From assembly GCF_017599385.1 (NCBI RefSeq), contig NZ_JAGFPK010000001.1, positions 3,167,336 to 3,231,335 of the forward strand: a stretch of 64,000 nt of DNA, given 5' to 3'. This document shows positions 11,967 through 21,354 of the stretch, piece by piece (within the stretch, counting starts at the first letter, position 1; each line of letters starts with the position of its first letter). The position numbers and the translations under genes are program-made. This DNA is from Ciceribacter sp. L1K22 (GTDB lineage: Bacteria > Pseudomonadota > Alphaproteobacteria > Rhizobiales > Rhizobiaceae). Under the pieces are notes generated by a model. It saw nothing but the letters and a program-made list of their open reading frames with translations. It was not told the DNA's origin and made no database searches.

Positions 11967-12890
11967 ATGCCCGACATTTCCCTTTCCTCGCATCACGAAA
12001 GCTGGCTGAAAACAAAGCTGCAGCATCTGTTCTGGCGCCTGATTTCAAGGTTGCCGGACCGGCCTTATCTGCGCTGGAAATACTTCTCTATGGCCGGGCG
12101 CTTCCCTGATCTCGATCGTCCGACGCTGTTCAGCGAGAAGGTCCAGGTCCGCAAACTTTACGACCGAAACCCGCTTTACCCCGTGATGGTCGACAAGCAT
12201 GGCGCTAAAAAACTGATCGCGGATCGAGTGGGTGAGCGCTACGTCGTTCCAACATATTGGGCGGGCGAGGATTTGACGACGGTCGACTGGTCGAACGTGC
12301 CCTTGCCAGCGGTCGTCAAACCCACACATGCGTCCGGATGCGGCGCCTTCCTTCACCGGCAGGCGGATATTGACGCGCTTTTATCCGCGAATCCCACCGG
12401 GGAATGGCTGAATCTCAAGTACCACCGCATCAATCGCGAGTGGGCCTACGGCCAGTTCAAGCCGCTGATCATCATCGAGAAAATGTTGGTCGAGCACGGG
12501 GATGCCCCGGACGATTTCCGATTCTTCGTGTTTAACGGTCAAATTTCCCATATTGAAGTCCGGCTTCGACGCGGCGGCGAAGGCTACGAGTGCAACTATA
12601 CGCCCGATTGGCAACGAATGGAGTTCGACACCGGCTACTACCGGTCCTACCCTGCACTGTCCAAACCGGATCAGTTGCCGGAGATGATCGAGGTAGTGAA
12701 AGGGATTGCCGCCGATAGCGACTTCATGCGTGTCGACCTCTACATTTGCGAAGGGCGCATCTATGTCGGCGAACTGACGCTCTATCCGGGTGGCGGTTTC
12801 AAGGGTTGCGTTGCCGACGAATATGACGCGATGCTGGGTGCGAAATGGAAGCAGACGCTCACGCCGGCGCACGGATCGGCCGAGACATGA
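11967..12890 (+). CDS. TupA-like ATP-grasp protein
   Basis: 307 aa. The sequence GRFPDLDRPTLFSEKVQVRK with DKHGAKKLI, PTYWAGEDL, VVKPTHASGCGAF and DDFRFFVFNGQISHIEV matches the TupA-like ATP-grasp family. These make amide bonds with ATP, for instance adding amino acids or peptides to acidic polysaccharides (teichuronopeptide synthesis is the type case). The C-terminal RVDLY...GRIYVGELTLYPGGG is the conserved metal-binding end. The start at 11967 is favoured over 11934 because AAGGA sits six bases before it. It lies 7 bp before the GumK-like gene. An aminoacyl modification of a uronic-acid-containing glycan would fit (inference). Confidence 0.85.
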   Translation: MPDISLSSHHESWLKTKLQHLFWRLISRLPDRPYLRWKYFSMAGRFPDLDRPTLFSEKVQVRKLYDRNPLYPVMVDKHGAKKLIADRVGERYVVPTYWAGEDLTTVDWSNVPLPAVVKPTHASGCGAFLHRQADIDALLSANPTGEWLNLKYHRINREWAYGQFKPLIIIEKMLVEHGDAPDDFRFFVFNGQISHIEVRLRRGGEGYECNYTPDWQRMEFDTGYYRSYPALSKPDQLPEMIEVVKGIAADSDFMRVDLYICEGRIYVGELTLYPGGGFKGCVADEYDAMLGAKWKQTLTPAHGSAET

Positions 12891-12897
12891 CGAACCG

Positions 12898-14007
12898 ATG
12901 AAATTCCTGTTCCTCTCGACGCACGCGTTTCTGCCGACGACACGCAAGACCAGTGTGCATTTCGTCTCGGAGGCGCTTGCCGAGCGGGGGCATGATGTCT
13001 CGACGATCAGCGTCGGCTACAGCCGCCTCACCGCCCTCAAGAAGCCGGAACTGCACGCGCAACTCTCGGCCGATCAGAAAAACCGCTTCGTCGAAAGCCG
13101 CCCGCGATATCGATCGGCCTGCTACCTGCCGCCGCTCCATCCGTTCAGTTCCGGCAACGCCCATATCAACAGGCTGACCGCCCTATTTTTCCCGCTCTAT
13201 GGCAACCTGTTGCCGGGCTTCTTCCGTGAAGCGATCCGCGACGCGGATGTCGTGGCGATCGAGTCCGGCACGGCGATCGCCTTCTTCGATGCCGTCCGCC
13301 GCTTCAATCCCCGCGCCCGCACGCTTTACTTCAACCGGGATCGGCTGGATACGGTGGGCGCGTCGACCTATCTCCAGGCCCTGGAACAGCGCGTGTCGCC
13401 GCAATTTGATCGTGTTATCGTTCCGTCTCCGAAGATGGCTGAACACCTGCCGCCGAAAAGCCGCGTCGTCTATATCCCGCAGGGCATCGACAAGGCTGGC
13501 TTCGACGCATGCGATACCTCACCCTTCGCGGCGGGAACGAAAAACGCCGTGTCCGTCGGAAATATGCTCTTCGATCGCGAAGCGGTCGTGGCGATGGCGT
13601 CGAGCAGTCCGAATGTGACCTTCCATTTCTTTGGCGCGGGAATACCCGAGGATCTGCCGGCGAACGCGGTGGTCTACGGCGAAAAGCCGTTCCTGGACAT
13701 AATACCGTTCATCAAGTTCGCAAATTTCGGGATTGCCCCCTACCGGCTCAGCGAGCGCGAGCTCTACCTCGCCCAGTCCAGCCTGAAGCTGCAGCAATAC
13801 AGCTATTGCCTTCTGCCAATCATGGTACCGAACCTGCTGGAGGGTAGCCGCGCCAATCTGGTTTGCTACGGCCAGCATGGCGAGCCCGACTGGACGGGCA
13901 AGGTGGCAAGGGCCGCTTCCATGCCGCATGAGGAGAACTGGCGAGACGGCATTCTGACCTGGGCAGAAGTGGCCGGCCGCATCGAAGAGGAAATCGCCGC
14001 TCTCTGA
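12898..14007 (+). CDS. GumK-like glucuronosyltransferase (GT70)
   Basis: 369 aa, GT-B fold. The N-terminal MKFLFLSTHAFLPTTRKTSVHFV, the central YFNRDRLDTVGAS, VIVPSPKMAEHLP and VVYIPQGIDK, and the C-terminal LYLAQSSLKLQQYSYC fit GumK, the membrane-associated transferase that adds glucuronate from UDP-glucuronate in xanthan-type repeat-unit synthesis. It starts 7 bp after the ATP-grasp gene and is surely cotranscribed with it. The donor and acceptor in this strain are inferred from the family only. Confidence 0.85.
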   Translation: MKFLFLSTHAFLPTTRKTSVHFVSEALAERGHDVSTISVGYSRLTALKKPELHAQLSADQKNRFVESRPRYRSACYLPPLHPFSSGNAHINRLTALFFPLYGNLLPGFFREAIRDADVVAIESGTAIAFFDAVRRFNPRARTLYFNRDRLDTVGASTYLQALEQRVSPQFDRVIVPSPKMAEHLPPKSRVVYIPQGIDKAGFDACDTSPFAAGTKNAVSVGNMLFDREAVVAMASSSPNVTFHFFGAGIPEDLPANAVVYGEKPFLDIIPFIKFANFGIAPYRLSERELYLAQSSLKLQQYSYCLLPIMVPNLLEGSRANLVCYGQHGEPDWTGKVARAASMPHEENWRDGILTWAEVAGRIEEEIAAL

Positions 14008-14107
14008 GGCGGGCGGGCCGTCCATTTGTCGCACCACCCGCGATGACGACGCGCTTGCGCGGCGAGAGCTGTCGGGGCAAAAACGCGTCAGTTGCGAAAG
14101 GACGACC

Positions 14108-14497
14108 GTGACACAAGAGACGATCACCCTCTATGAGGCCATAGGCGGCGACGATACCGTGAAGGCGCTGACCCGGCGGTTCTACGAGCTGATGGACACG
14201 CTTCCCGAGGCAGCAAGGTGCCGGGCCATTCATCCTTCGAACCTCGCGGAAAGCGAGGAGAAACTCTACGAGTATCTGAGCGGCTATCTCGGTGGCCCGT
14301 CTCTCTACATCGAAAAACGCGGGCATCCTATGCTGCGCCGTCGCCATTTCGTCGCTGAGATCGGAGCCGAAGAACGCGATGAGTGGCTGCTCTGCTTCCG
14401 TCGCGCCATGGACGACACGATCGCCAACGAAAAACTCCGCGACATCATCTGGGAGCCGGTCGAACGGCTTGCGCACCACATGCAGAACAAGGAGTGA
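14108..14497 (+). CDS. Group II truncated haemoglobin
   Basis: 129 aa. It has the 2-on-2 globin pattern of group II (TrHbO): TLYEAIGGDDTVKALTRRFYELM, then the proximal histidine at about residue 80 in MLRRRHFVAE, and the C-terminal DEWLLCFRRAMDD with the group-II Trp. It binds O2 or NO in the cytoplasm, with likely roles in NO detoxification or redox sensing. The GTG start at 14108 is supported by AAAGGA eight bases before it. It is followed 5 bp later by a DUF423 gene in the same direction. Confidence 0.92.
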   Translation: MTQETITLYEAIGGDDTVKALTRRFYELMDTLPEAARCRAIHPSNLAESEEKLYEYLSGYLGGPSLYIEKRGHPMLRRRHFVAEIGAEERDEWLLCFRRAMDDTIANEKLRDIIWEPVERLAHHMQNKE

Positions 14498-14502
14498 GCC
14501 AC

Positions 14503-14871
14503 ATGGATCTGCCGGAACGCCTGAGTCCATTGGTTGGCGTGCTCGCCGGGCTGATCGGCATGGCCGGGGTAGGCCTTGCCGCCGCCGCAACCCATGCAGG
14601 AGGTGTCCTGCTCGGACCGGCATCGGCCATGTGCCTTGCCCATGCGCCAGCCATGCTCGCACTGTTCGCGGCGCAACGTCTGCTGCGCACGGCAACTGTT
14701 GCGGCGCTGGTGATGGGGCTTGGATGTTGCCTCTTCGCGGGCGACCTGACGCTCAAGCAGTTCTATGGCGTCGGCATTTTTCCAATGGCAGCACCCATTG
14801 GCGGCATGACGATGATGGCCGGATGGCTGCTCGCCGGCGTAGGCGCTCTCATCCGCCAGCCGAAACGCTGA
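14503..14871 (+). CDS. DUF423-type small membrane protein
   Basis: 122 aa with four hydrophobic segments and the pattern LIGMAGVGLAAAATHA...FAGDLTLKQFYG...PIGGMTMMAGWLLAG, which corresponds to the DUF423 (YwdK-like) membrane family of unknown function. The ATG at 14503 follows the globin stop by 5 bp, with GGAG in the upstream coding end, indicating translational coupling. Nothing identifies a substrate. Confidence 0.75.
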   Translation: MDLPERLSPLVGVLAGLIGMAGVGLAAAATHAGGVLLGPASAMCLAHAPAMLALFAAQRLLRTATVAALVMGLGCCLFAGDLTLKQFYGVGIFPMAAPIGGMTMMAGWLLAGVGALIRQPKR

Positions 14872-14944
14872 GATCGACCAGCAAACACGGTCCGCGGTCG
14901 CCGTTTTCGAGACGATCCGCTTAACCGGGATCGGCGGGCCGCGT

Positions 14945-15328
14945 TCAGAGGCTGCCGGTCTCGCGCTGACCGAACATCAAGAGGTTGCCGTGCGGGTCGC
15001 GGACATAGAACCGTGCGATGCCGCCATCGTCTTCGGCTGTGCGCATCACACCATCGATGCCACGTGCAACAAGTTCCTCATAGAGACTTGAAACGGAATT
15101 GCAGCGGATGAAAACGGAGCTGTTGCTGGACATCAGCGGATCCTCACACTGCCAAAACTGCAATTCCATGCGACCACGCCGAAACACGATGTAGTCTTCA
15201 CAGGCGACCGGCTTCTGTTCGAAGCCGAGCGCATTGACGTAGAAGTCGCGGGTCTGCGAGAAATTCAGCGAGGGGAGGATCGGCATGACGTCGACTTCGC
15301 TGAAATCGGCCCGGCTCATCTCGTTCAT
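14945..15328 (-). CDS. VOC/bleomycin-resistance-like protein
   Basis: 127 aa. It has the beta-alpha-beta-beta-beta layout of the vicinal oxygen chelate fold: VMPILPSLNFSQTRDFYVNALGF at the start, ELQFWQCED in the middle and ARFYVRDPHGNLLMFGQ at the end. This is closest to bleomycin-resistance-type drug-binding members. They act as dimers sequestering drugs, but VOC proteins vary widely. Substrate is unknown. It stands alone, convergent to the DUF423 gene. Confidence 0.8.
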   Translation of the reverse strand: MNEMSRADFSEVDVMPILPSLNFSQTRDFYVNALGFEQKPVACEDYIVFRRGRMELQFWQCEDPLMSSNSSVFIRCNSVSSLYEELVARGIDGVMRTAEDDGGIARFYVRDPHGNLLMFGQRETGSL

Positions 15329-15373
15329 GTGAACGTTCCTTGATGATCCCTGCTCCGCCGAAGTGCGACCGGA

Positions 15374-15631
15374 TCAGCCGTTCTTCCTCTCGGCATTGCG
15401 TTGCCAGCGGGGCGCAGGAAAATTGATGACTACTGCGTCACCCGAGGGCGACCAGCGAGACATGGGCGCATTGGGTCGCTCATGCAAGCCCGGCAGTTTC
15501 ACAATCTCGGCACTGTGTTGCAAGTTTGTGTCAGCAGCGGCAAGCCGCTCGAGAAGCTCCGGTATAAGTCCGTCCCCGTTCTGCTGTGCCAGCTTGTGCA
15601 GTCCGGTCATAAAATGCTTCTCGTCACTCAT
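15374..15631 (-). CDS. Small protein of unknown function, coupled to the DUF2325 gene
   Basis: 85 aa from ATG 15631 (an in-frame ATG at 15649 is possible). It is charged and soluble: MSDEKHFMTGLHKLAQQNG...LIPELLERLAAADTNLQHSAEIVKLP. No family recognised. Its start overlaps the stop of the DUF2325 gene by 8 bases in the same direction, so it is translationally coupled and probably works with it. Confidence 0.6.
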   Translation of the reverse strand: MSDEKHFMTGLHKLAQQNGDGLIPELLERLAAADTNLQHSAEIVKLPGLHERPNAPMSRWSPSGDAVVINFPAPRWQRNAERKNG

Positions 15632-16025
15632 TGTTCGCACCTCGGTCATTCAGGGTCTGCAGCGCTCGCTCCAGACTGGATTTGCTGCCATTGCGGAGCG
15701 GTATGAAGGTCTTTCCGAACTTCTTGCAGCCGGACTTAACCCTCAGACACGCATCGTGGCTGATACAGTCGATAGGGCAGAACACGCAGTCGACCGATGG
15801 CAGCACGGTGTCGATACGCGATACCGCCTCCCTCAAACCCCCGTCGTGGTGAATGAGTTCCGCCCCGTGATTGCTTGCAATCTGGCGAAGGTGCGCGACC
15901 TGGCAGTCCCGGCCGCCGACATAGAGGAAGCTGCGGATTGTCCGCGACGTCGGTTCGTTGACCGCTACATCCTCCGTCCTGCCCGCAAGCTTCTGCGCCG
16001 CCTGCTTCTTACCCTTCTTCGCCAT
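15624..16025 (-). CDS. DUF2325 protein
   Basis: 133 aa from ATG 16025 (MAKKGKKQ); a start at 16055 is less likely. The core SFLYVGGRDCQVAHLRQIA, ELIHHDGGLREAV, DCVFCPIDCISHDACLRVK and CKKFGKTFIPLRNGS matches DUF2325, a small family with conserved Cys and His residues suggestive of metal or cluster binding. Function not established. A palindrome fitting an iron-responsive (RirA) operator lies about 100 bp upstream. Confidence 0.75.
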   Translation of the reverse strand: MAKKGKKQAAQKLAGRTEDVAVNEPTSRTIRSFLYVGGRDCQVAHLRQIASNHGAELIHHDGGLREAVSRIDTVLPSVDCVFCPIDCISHDACLRVKSGCKKFGKTFIPLRNGSKSSLERALQTLNDRGANNE

Positions 16026-16119
16026 GAATGCTCCCGATGCTGGCCACACGATCACGGCAATCGCCGATCCTCACGAGTCGGGACCATAATAAACTTGATT
16101 TTTCGAGTAAAGATTAAAC

Positions 16120-16136
16120 ATGACTTTTCAGGTCAT
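16120..16136 (-). promoter_or_regulatory. Possible RirA-type iron-responsive operator
   Basis: The palindrome ATGACCTGAAAAGTCAT (minus strand) contains TGA-N9-TCA, the reported form of the rhizobial iron-responsive operator. It lies upstream of the DUF2325 gene in an AT-rich stretch with TTTACT and TATTAT elements just downstream of it. The motif has only six fixed bases, so chance occurrence is possible. Confidence 0.35.
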
Positions 16137-16149
16137 ATTTTCACGTCAC

Positions 16150-16177
16150 AACGCCGGCCCGTTCAAGGACCGGCGTT
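16150..16177 (-). terminator. Hairpin after pobA
   Basis: The inverted repeat AACGCCGG(N)CC/GG(N)CCGGCGTT starts 21 bases past the pobA stop. It lacks a clear U-run on the minus strand (TTGTGACG follows), so termination would be imperfect. Confidence 0.45.
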
Positions 16178-16197
16178 GCCGAGATGAATTTCCATGA

Positions 16198-17475
<1,278 letters not shown>

Positions 17476-17477
17476 TC

Positions 17478-18347
17478 ATGCGCAATGTGCCCACCTACAA
17501 CCTCTATGGGGAAAACAGCGACGGCAGGCCGGAGTTCTGGCTGCACGCGGAATCGATCGCCAGCCGCAGCAGCCTCCACCGGTGGGAGATAAAGCCACAC
17601 CGGCACGGCTCGTTGTTCCAGATCCTGCACATCCGCGCCGGAACGGGAGAGGTTCTGTTCGACAACCGCTGGCGTCCGCTGGCGGCACCGTGCGTGGTGG
17701 TCGTCCCGGAAAAGCACGAACATGGCTTCCGTTTCTCGCGAGATATAGACGGCGCCGTAATGACCATGGTCACCGACAGGTTTCCCGCCTGCCGGCCGGG
17801 TTATTATGGGAATGACGACTGGCTCGCCGCCCCGCACCACCTGCATGTTCCCGCCGGTCACCCGGACGGCACCTTCCTGATCGCGACGCTGGATCGCATC
17901 GAGCGGGAAATCCTGCTCGGGACCGCCGGCCCGGTTGCCCTGATCGAAAGCCTCCTCACGAGCGCCCTGCTCCTCATCCCCCGCATACTGGGTGAAAGCC
18001 CCGGAAGCGCCCTCGATCGCGATCGCACCCGCTTCGCCGAACTGGAACGGATGATCCGGGACGGATTTCGAATGCATCTTCCTGTCGAGACCTATGCACG
18101 TCGACTCGGCATGACCGCCACCCATCTTAATCGCCTCACCAATGCAGTTGCCGGCAAGCCGGTAAGCCGGCTGATCGACGAGCGGATTATGACCGAAGCC
18201 AAGCGCGACCTCGCCTTCACAGCGATCAGCATCAGGCAGATCGCCGAGAGCCTCGGCTTCGATGACCAGGCCTATTTCAGCCGCTTCTTCACCCGTCATG
18301 CAGGCGTCTCGCCACGTGCCTGGCGCGATCGGGAACGTGCGGACTGA
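17478..18347 (+). CDS. pobR: AraC-family regulator of pobA
   Basis: 289 aa. The N-terminal cupin-like sensing half contains HRWEIKPHRHGSLFQILH. The C-terminal AraC DNA-binding half (about 190-285) has two helix-turn-helix units, VETYARRLGMTATHLNRL and IRQIAESLGFDDQAYFSRFF, ending in GVSPRAWR. Divergence from pobA makes it the likely activator responding to 4-hydroxybenzoate, as for AraC-type PobR in other bacteria (inference from context). Confidence 0.92.
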   Translation: MRNVPTYNLYGENSDGRPEFWLHAESIASRSSLHRWEIKPHRHGSLFQILHIRAGTGEVLFDNRWRPLAAPCVVVVPEKHEHGFRFSRDIDGAVMTMVTDRFPACRPGYYGNDDWLAAPHHLHVPAGHPDGTFLIATLDRIEREILLGTAGPVALIESLLTSALLLIPRILGESPGSALDRDRTRFAELERMIRDGFRMHLPVETYARRLGMTATHLNRLTNAVAGKPVSRLIDERIMTEAKRDLAFTAISIRQIAESLGFDDQAYFSRFFTRHAGVSPRAWRDRERAD

Positions 18348-18395
18348 TGCCCGCAGAAACCCCGGCGCCACAGGCAATCTGGTGCGAAAAACTCC

Positions 18396-18421
18396 AAAAT
18401 TTTACCGTTTGATAAAATTTT
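18396..18421. promoter_or_regulatory. Palindromic operator candidate upstream of preT
   Basis: A perfect 9-bp inverted repeat, AAAATTTTA-N8-TAAAATTTT, lies 54-79 bases before the preT start. Its core TTTACC-GTTT-GATAAA resembles the RutR-like site at 26582-26597 (TTTACC-AGTC-GGTCAA), so both may bind the TetR regulator encoded at 25788-26435 (inference). Confidence 0.55.
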
Positions 18422-18474
18422 TATCCTGAGTTACCGTGTGTGCAATCGCACCTAAAAAAACAGAGGGAACTCAG

Positions 18475-19836
18475 ATGCGACGACTGGAACCGGGCCTGAA
18501 GGCCGGGCGGCTCGATGCTGCCGACTATGCAAGAAATTTTTCCGATCTTCATCCACCCTTGGGTGATCACGAGGCACTGGTTGCATCCGACCGGTGCTAC
18601 TTCTGTTACGACGCGCCGTGCATGACGGCCTGTCCGACCTCGATCGACATTCCGCTCTTCATCCGGCAGATCTCGACTGGCAATCCGCTGGGTTCGGCGA
18701 AGACGATCTTCGACCAGAACATTCTTGGCGGCATGTGCGCCCGCGTCTGTCCGACCGAGCAACTCTGCGAGGAAGTCTGCGTCCGCAATACCGCCGAGGA
18801 ACGCCCCGTCGAGATCGGCCGTCTTCAGCGCTATGCGACTGACGTGGCGATCGCCGAGGGCCGGCAGTTCTACACGGCAGGCCCCGAAACCGGCAAAAAA
18901 GTCGCTGTGGTCGGCGCCGGTCCCGCCGGCCTCGCCTGCGCCCACCGGCTCGCCATGGCCGGCCATTTCGTCACGATCTACGACCATAGGGAGAAAGCCG
19001 GCGGTCTGAACGAATACGGCATCGCCGCGTACAAGACGACCAACGACTTTGCCCAGCGGGAAGTCGATTACATCCTGTCGATCGGCAATATCGATGTCGT
19101 CAACGGCGAGATGCTGGGGCGGGATTTCACGCTTCCGGATCTGCAGGCAAAGTTCGACGCGGTGTTCCTCGGCGCTGGTCTCGGCAACGTCAACGCGCTG
19201 AACATCCCGGGCGCGCAGATCAATGGCGTGGTCGATGCGGTCGAGTTCATCGCGAACCTGCGCGAAGCCAATGACAAGGCCGATGTTCCCGTCGGCCGCG
19301 ACGTGGTGGTGATCGGCGGCGGGATGACCGCGATCGACGCGGCCGTTCAATGCAAGCTGCTCGGAGCAGAAAACGTCACCATCTGCTATCGCCGCGGCAA
19401 GGAACACATGAACGCCTCGGAGTTCGAGCAGGACCTCGCTGCCTCGAAGGGCGTTCACATTCGCCACTGGCTGCAGCCGAAGGAGATCGCCCACCATCAC
19501 GGACACTGCTCGGCGATCACCTTCGAATACACCCATCTCGAAAACGGGGTGATGAAGGGCACGGGGCATACGGCAGAGATCAAGGCCGACCAGATCCTCG
19601 TCGCGATCGGCCAGAAGCTCGATCCGCTCGGCCTGGACAGCCTTCGCCTTGAAGGCGGCAAGATCGCGATCGATGGCGAGGGACGCACCTCCATTGCGGG
19701 CGTGTGGGCCGGCGGCGACTGCGCCACCGGCGGCAAGGACCTCACCGTCTCCGCCGTCGCCATGGGCCGCGACGCGGCCAAAAGCATCAACCGCTCTCTC
19801 GCCGCATCTGCGGCGGGCGTGACCGCTGTCGCCTAA
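18475..19836 (+). CDS. preT: NAD-dependent dihydropyrimidine dehydrogenase, flavin/FeS subunit PreT
   Basis: 453 aa. It corresponds to the N-terminal electron-input half of mammalian dihydropyrimidine dehydrogenase. The first 110 residues carry the Fe-S cysteines (CYFCYDAPCMTACPTSIDIP; CARVCPTEQLCEEVC). Next comes the FAD site VVGAGPAGLACAHRLAMAG, then the NAD(P)H site VVVIGGGMTAIDAAVQ, and a terminal VWAGGDCATGG. With PreA it reduces uracil and thymine to dihydro forms, the first step of reductive pyrimidine catabolism. ATG 18475 has GAGGGA upstream. A 17-bp gap separates it from preA, so they form an operon. Confidence 0.95.
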   Translation: MRRLEPGLKAGRLDAADYARNFSDLHPPLGDHEALVASDRCYFCYDAPCMTACPTSIDIPLFIRQISTGNPLGSAKTIFDQNILGGMCARVCPTEQLCEEVCVRNTAEERPVEIGRLQRYATDVAIAEGRQFYTAGPETGKKVAVVGAGPAGLACAHRLAMAGHFVTIYDHREKAGGLNEYGIAAYKTTNDFAQREVDYILSIGNIDVVNGEMLGRDFTLPDLQAKFDAVFLGAGLGNVNALNIPGAQINGVVDAVEFIANLREANDKADVPVGRDVVVIGGGMTAIDAAVQCKLLGAENVTICYRRGKEHMNASEFEQDLAASKGVHIRHWLQPKEIAHHHGHCSAITFEYTHLENGVMKGTGHTAEIKADQILVAIGQKLDPLGLDSLRLEGGKIAIDGEGRTSIAGVWAGGDCATGGKDLTVSAVAMGRDAAKSINRSLAASAAGVTAVA

Positions 19837-19853
19837 CCGATCGGGAGAGACAC

Positions 19854-21167
19854 ATGGCTGATATCAGAAACAATTTCGTCGGCATCAAATCGCCCAATCC
19901 CTTCTGGCTCGCCTCGGCACCGCCCACCGATAAGGCCTACAACGTCGAGCGTGCCTTTAAGGCGGGCTGGGGCGGCGTCGTCTGGAAGACGCTGGGCGAG
20001 GACGGCCCGCCGGTCGTCAACGTCAACGGACCGCGCTACGGCGCGATCTGGGGCGCAGACCGACGCCTGCTCGGCCTGAACAACATCGAACTCATCACCG
20101 ACCGCCCCCTGCAGATCAACCTGCAGGAGATGAAGATGGTGAAGAAGAACTGGCCGGACCGGGCGCTGATCGCCTCGATCATGGTGCCATGCGAGGAGAA
20201 TGCCTGGAAAGCGATCCTGCCTCTCGTCGAGGAGACAGGCGCCGACGGCATCGAGCTCAACTTCGGCTGTCCCCACGGCATGTCCGAACGCGGCATGGGC
20301 GCCGCCGTCGGACAGGTGCCGGAATACATCGAGATGGTTGTGCGCTGGTGCAAGCAATATACCCGCATGCCGGTGATAACCAAGCTCACCCCAAACATCA
20401 CCGACATCCGCAAGCCCGCCCGCGCCGCCAAAGCCGGCGGCACAGACGCAGTGTCGCTGATCAACACGATCAACTCGATCGTTTCCGTCGATCTCGACAA
20501 TTTCGCACCCAATCCCACGGTCGGCGGCAAGGGCACCCACGGCGGCTATTGCGGCCCGGCGGTCAAGCCGATCGCCCTTAACATGGTGGCAGAGATCGCC
20601 CGCGATCCGGAAACCCAAGGCCTGCCGATTTCCGGCATCGGCGGCGTGACCACCTGGCGTGACGCGGCCGAGTTCCTTGTCCTGGGAGCCGGCAACGTCC
20701 AGGTCTGCACAGCGGCCATGACGTATGGCTTCAAGATCGTTCAGGAGATGATTACCGGCCTGTCGGACTGGATGGACGCCAAGGGCCACCGGACTCTTGA
20801 CGACATCACAGGCCGCGCGGTGCCTAACGTCACCGACTGGCAGTACCTGAACCTCAACTACATCGCCAAGGCGCGCATCGACCAGGACGCCTGCATCAAG
20901 TGCGGACGCTGTCACATCGCCTGCGAGGACACCTCGCACCAGGCGATCACTAGCATGGTGGATGGAGTGCGAAAGTTCGAGGTCATGGAAGACGAGTGCG
21001 TCGGCTGCAATCTCTGCGTCAACGTCTGTCCCGTGGAGAACTGTATCACGATGGTCGGGCTGGAGCCCGGCACGCTCGATCAGCGCACTGGCCGCCCTGT
21101 TGACCCTGATTACGCCAACTGGACGACGCATCCCAATAATCCAATGGCCGTTCAGGCCGCCGAATAA
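19854..21167 (+). CDS. preA: NAD-dependent dihydropyrimidine dehydrogenase catalytic subunit PreA
   Basis: 437 aa. The N-terminal dihydroorotate-dehydrogenase-like FMN barrel contains NPFWLASAPPTDKAYNV, ELNFGCPHGMSERGMG and TKLTPNITDI. The C-terminal ferredoxin domain (about 345-395) binds two [4Fe-4S] clusters through CIKCGRCHIACED and CVGCNLCVNVCPVENC. It performs the pyrimidine reduction, with electrons from PreT. ATG 19854 follows GGGAGA. A strong terminator follows the stop. Confidence 0.95.
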   Translation: MADIRNNFVGIKSPNPFWLASAPPTDKAYNVERAFKAGWGGVVWKTLGEDGPPVVNVNGPRYGAIWGADRRLLGLNNIELITDRPLQINLQEMKMVKKNWPDRALIASIMVPCEENAWKAILPLVEETGADGIELNFGCPHGMSERGMGAAVGQVPEYIEMVVRWCKQYTRMPVITKLTPNITDIRKPARAAKAGGTDAVSLINTINSIVSVDLDNFAPNPTVGGKGTHGGYCGPAVKPIALNMVAEIARDPETQGLPISGIGGVTTWRDAAEFLVLGAGNVQVCTAAMTYGFKIVQEMITGLSDWMDAKGHRTLDDITGRAVPNVTDWQYLNLNYIAKARIDQDACIKCGRCHIACEDTSHQAITSMVDGVRKFEVMEDECVGCNLCVNVCPVENCITMVGLEPGTLDQRTGRPVDPDYANWTTHPNNPMAVQAAE

Positions 21168-21186
21168 TAACCTCCCGTCAAAACTG

Positions 21187-21210
21187 GCCCTCTTCGGAGG
21201 GCCTTTTCTT
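21187..21210 (+). terminator. Terminator of preTA
   Basis: GGCCCTC-TTCG-GAGGGCC followed by TTTTCT, a perfect 7-bp stem with a stable tetraloop, 20 bp after the preA stop. Confidence 0.85.
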
Positions 21211-21354
21211 TGCCCGTTTCAGTACGGTCGCGCGCGTTTCCGATTCAGGAAATATTCAACTGTTGCTGCAAATTTAGGCTGCTTGGAGATGCTGTACGCA
21301 TTTTCAACCCGATTTGAATGACGTTCGCGATACGCAGGGTTACGGGGAGCCGCA

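Noticed and set aside
18421..21131. Long minus-strand frames opposite preT and preA
   Set aside because: Antisense to well-supported enzymes with intact Fe-S and FAD motifs; no recognisable product.
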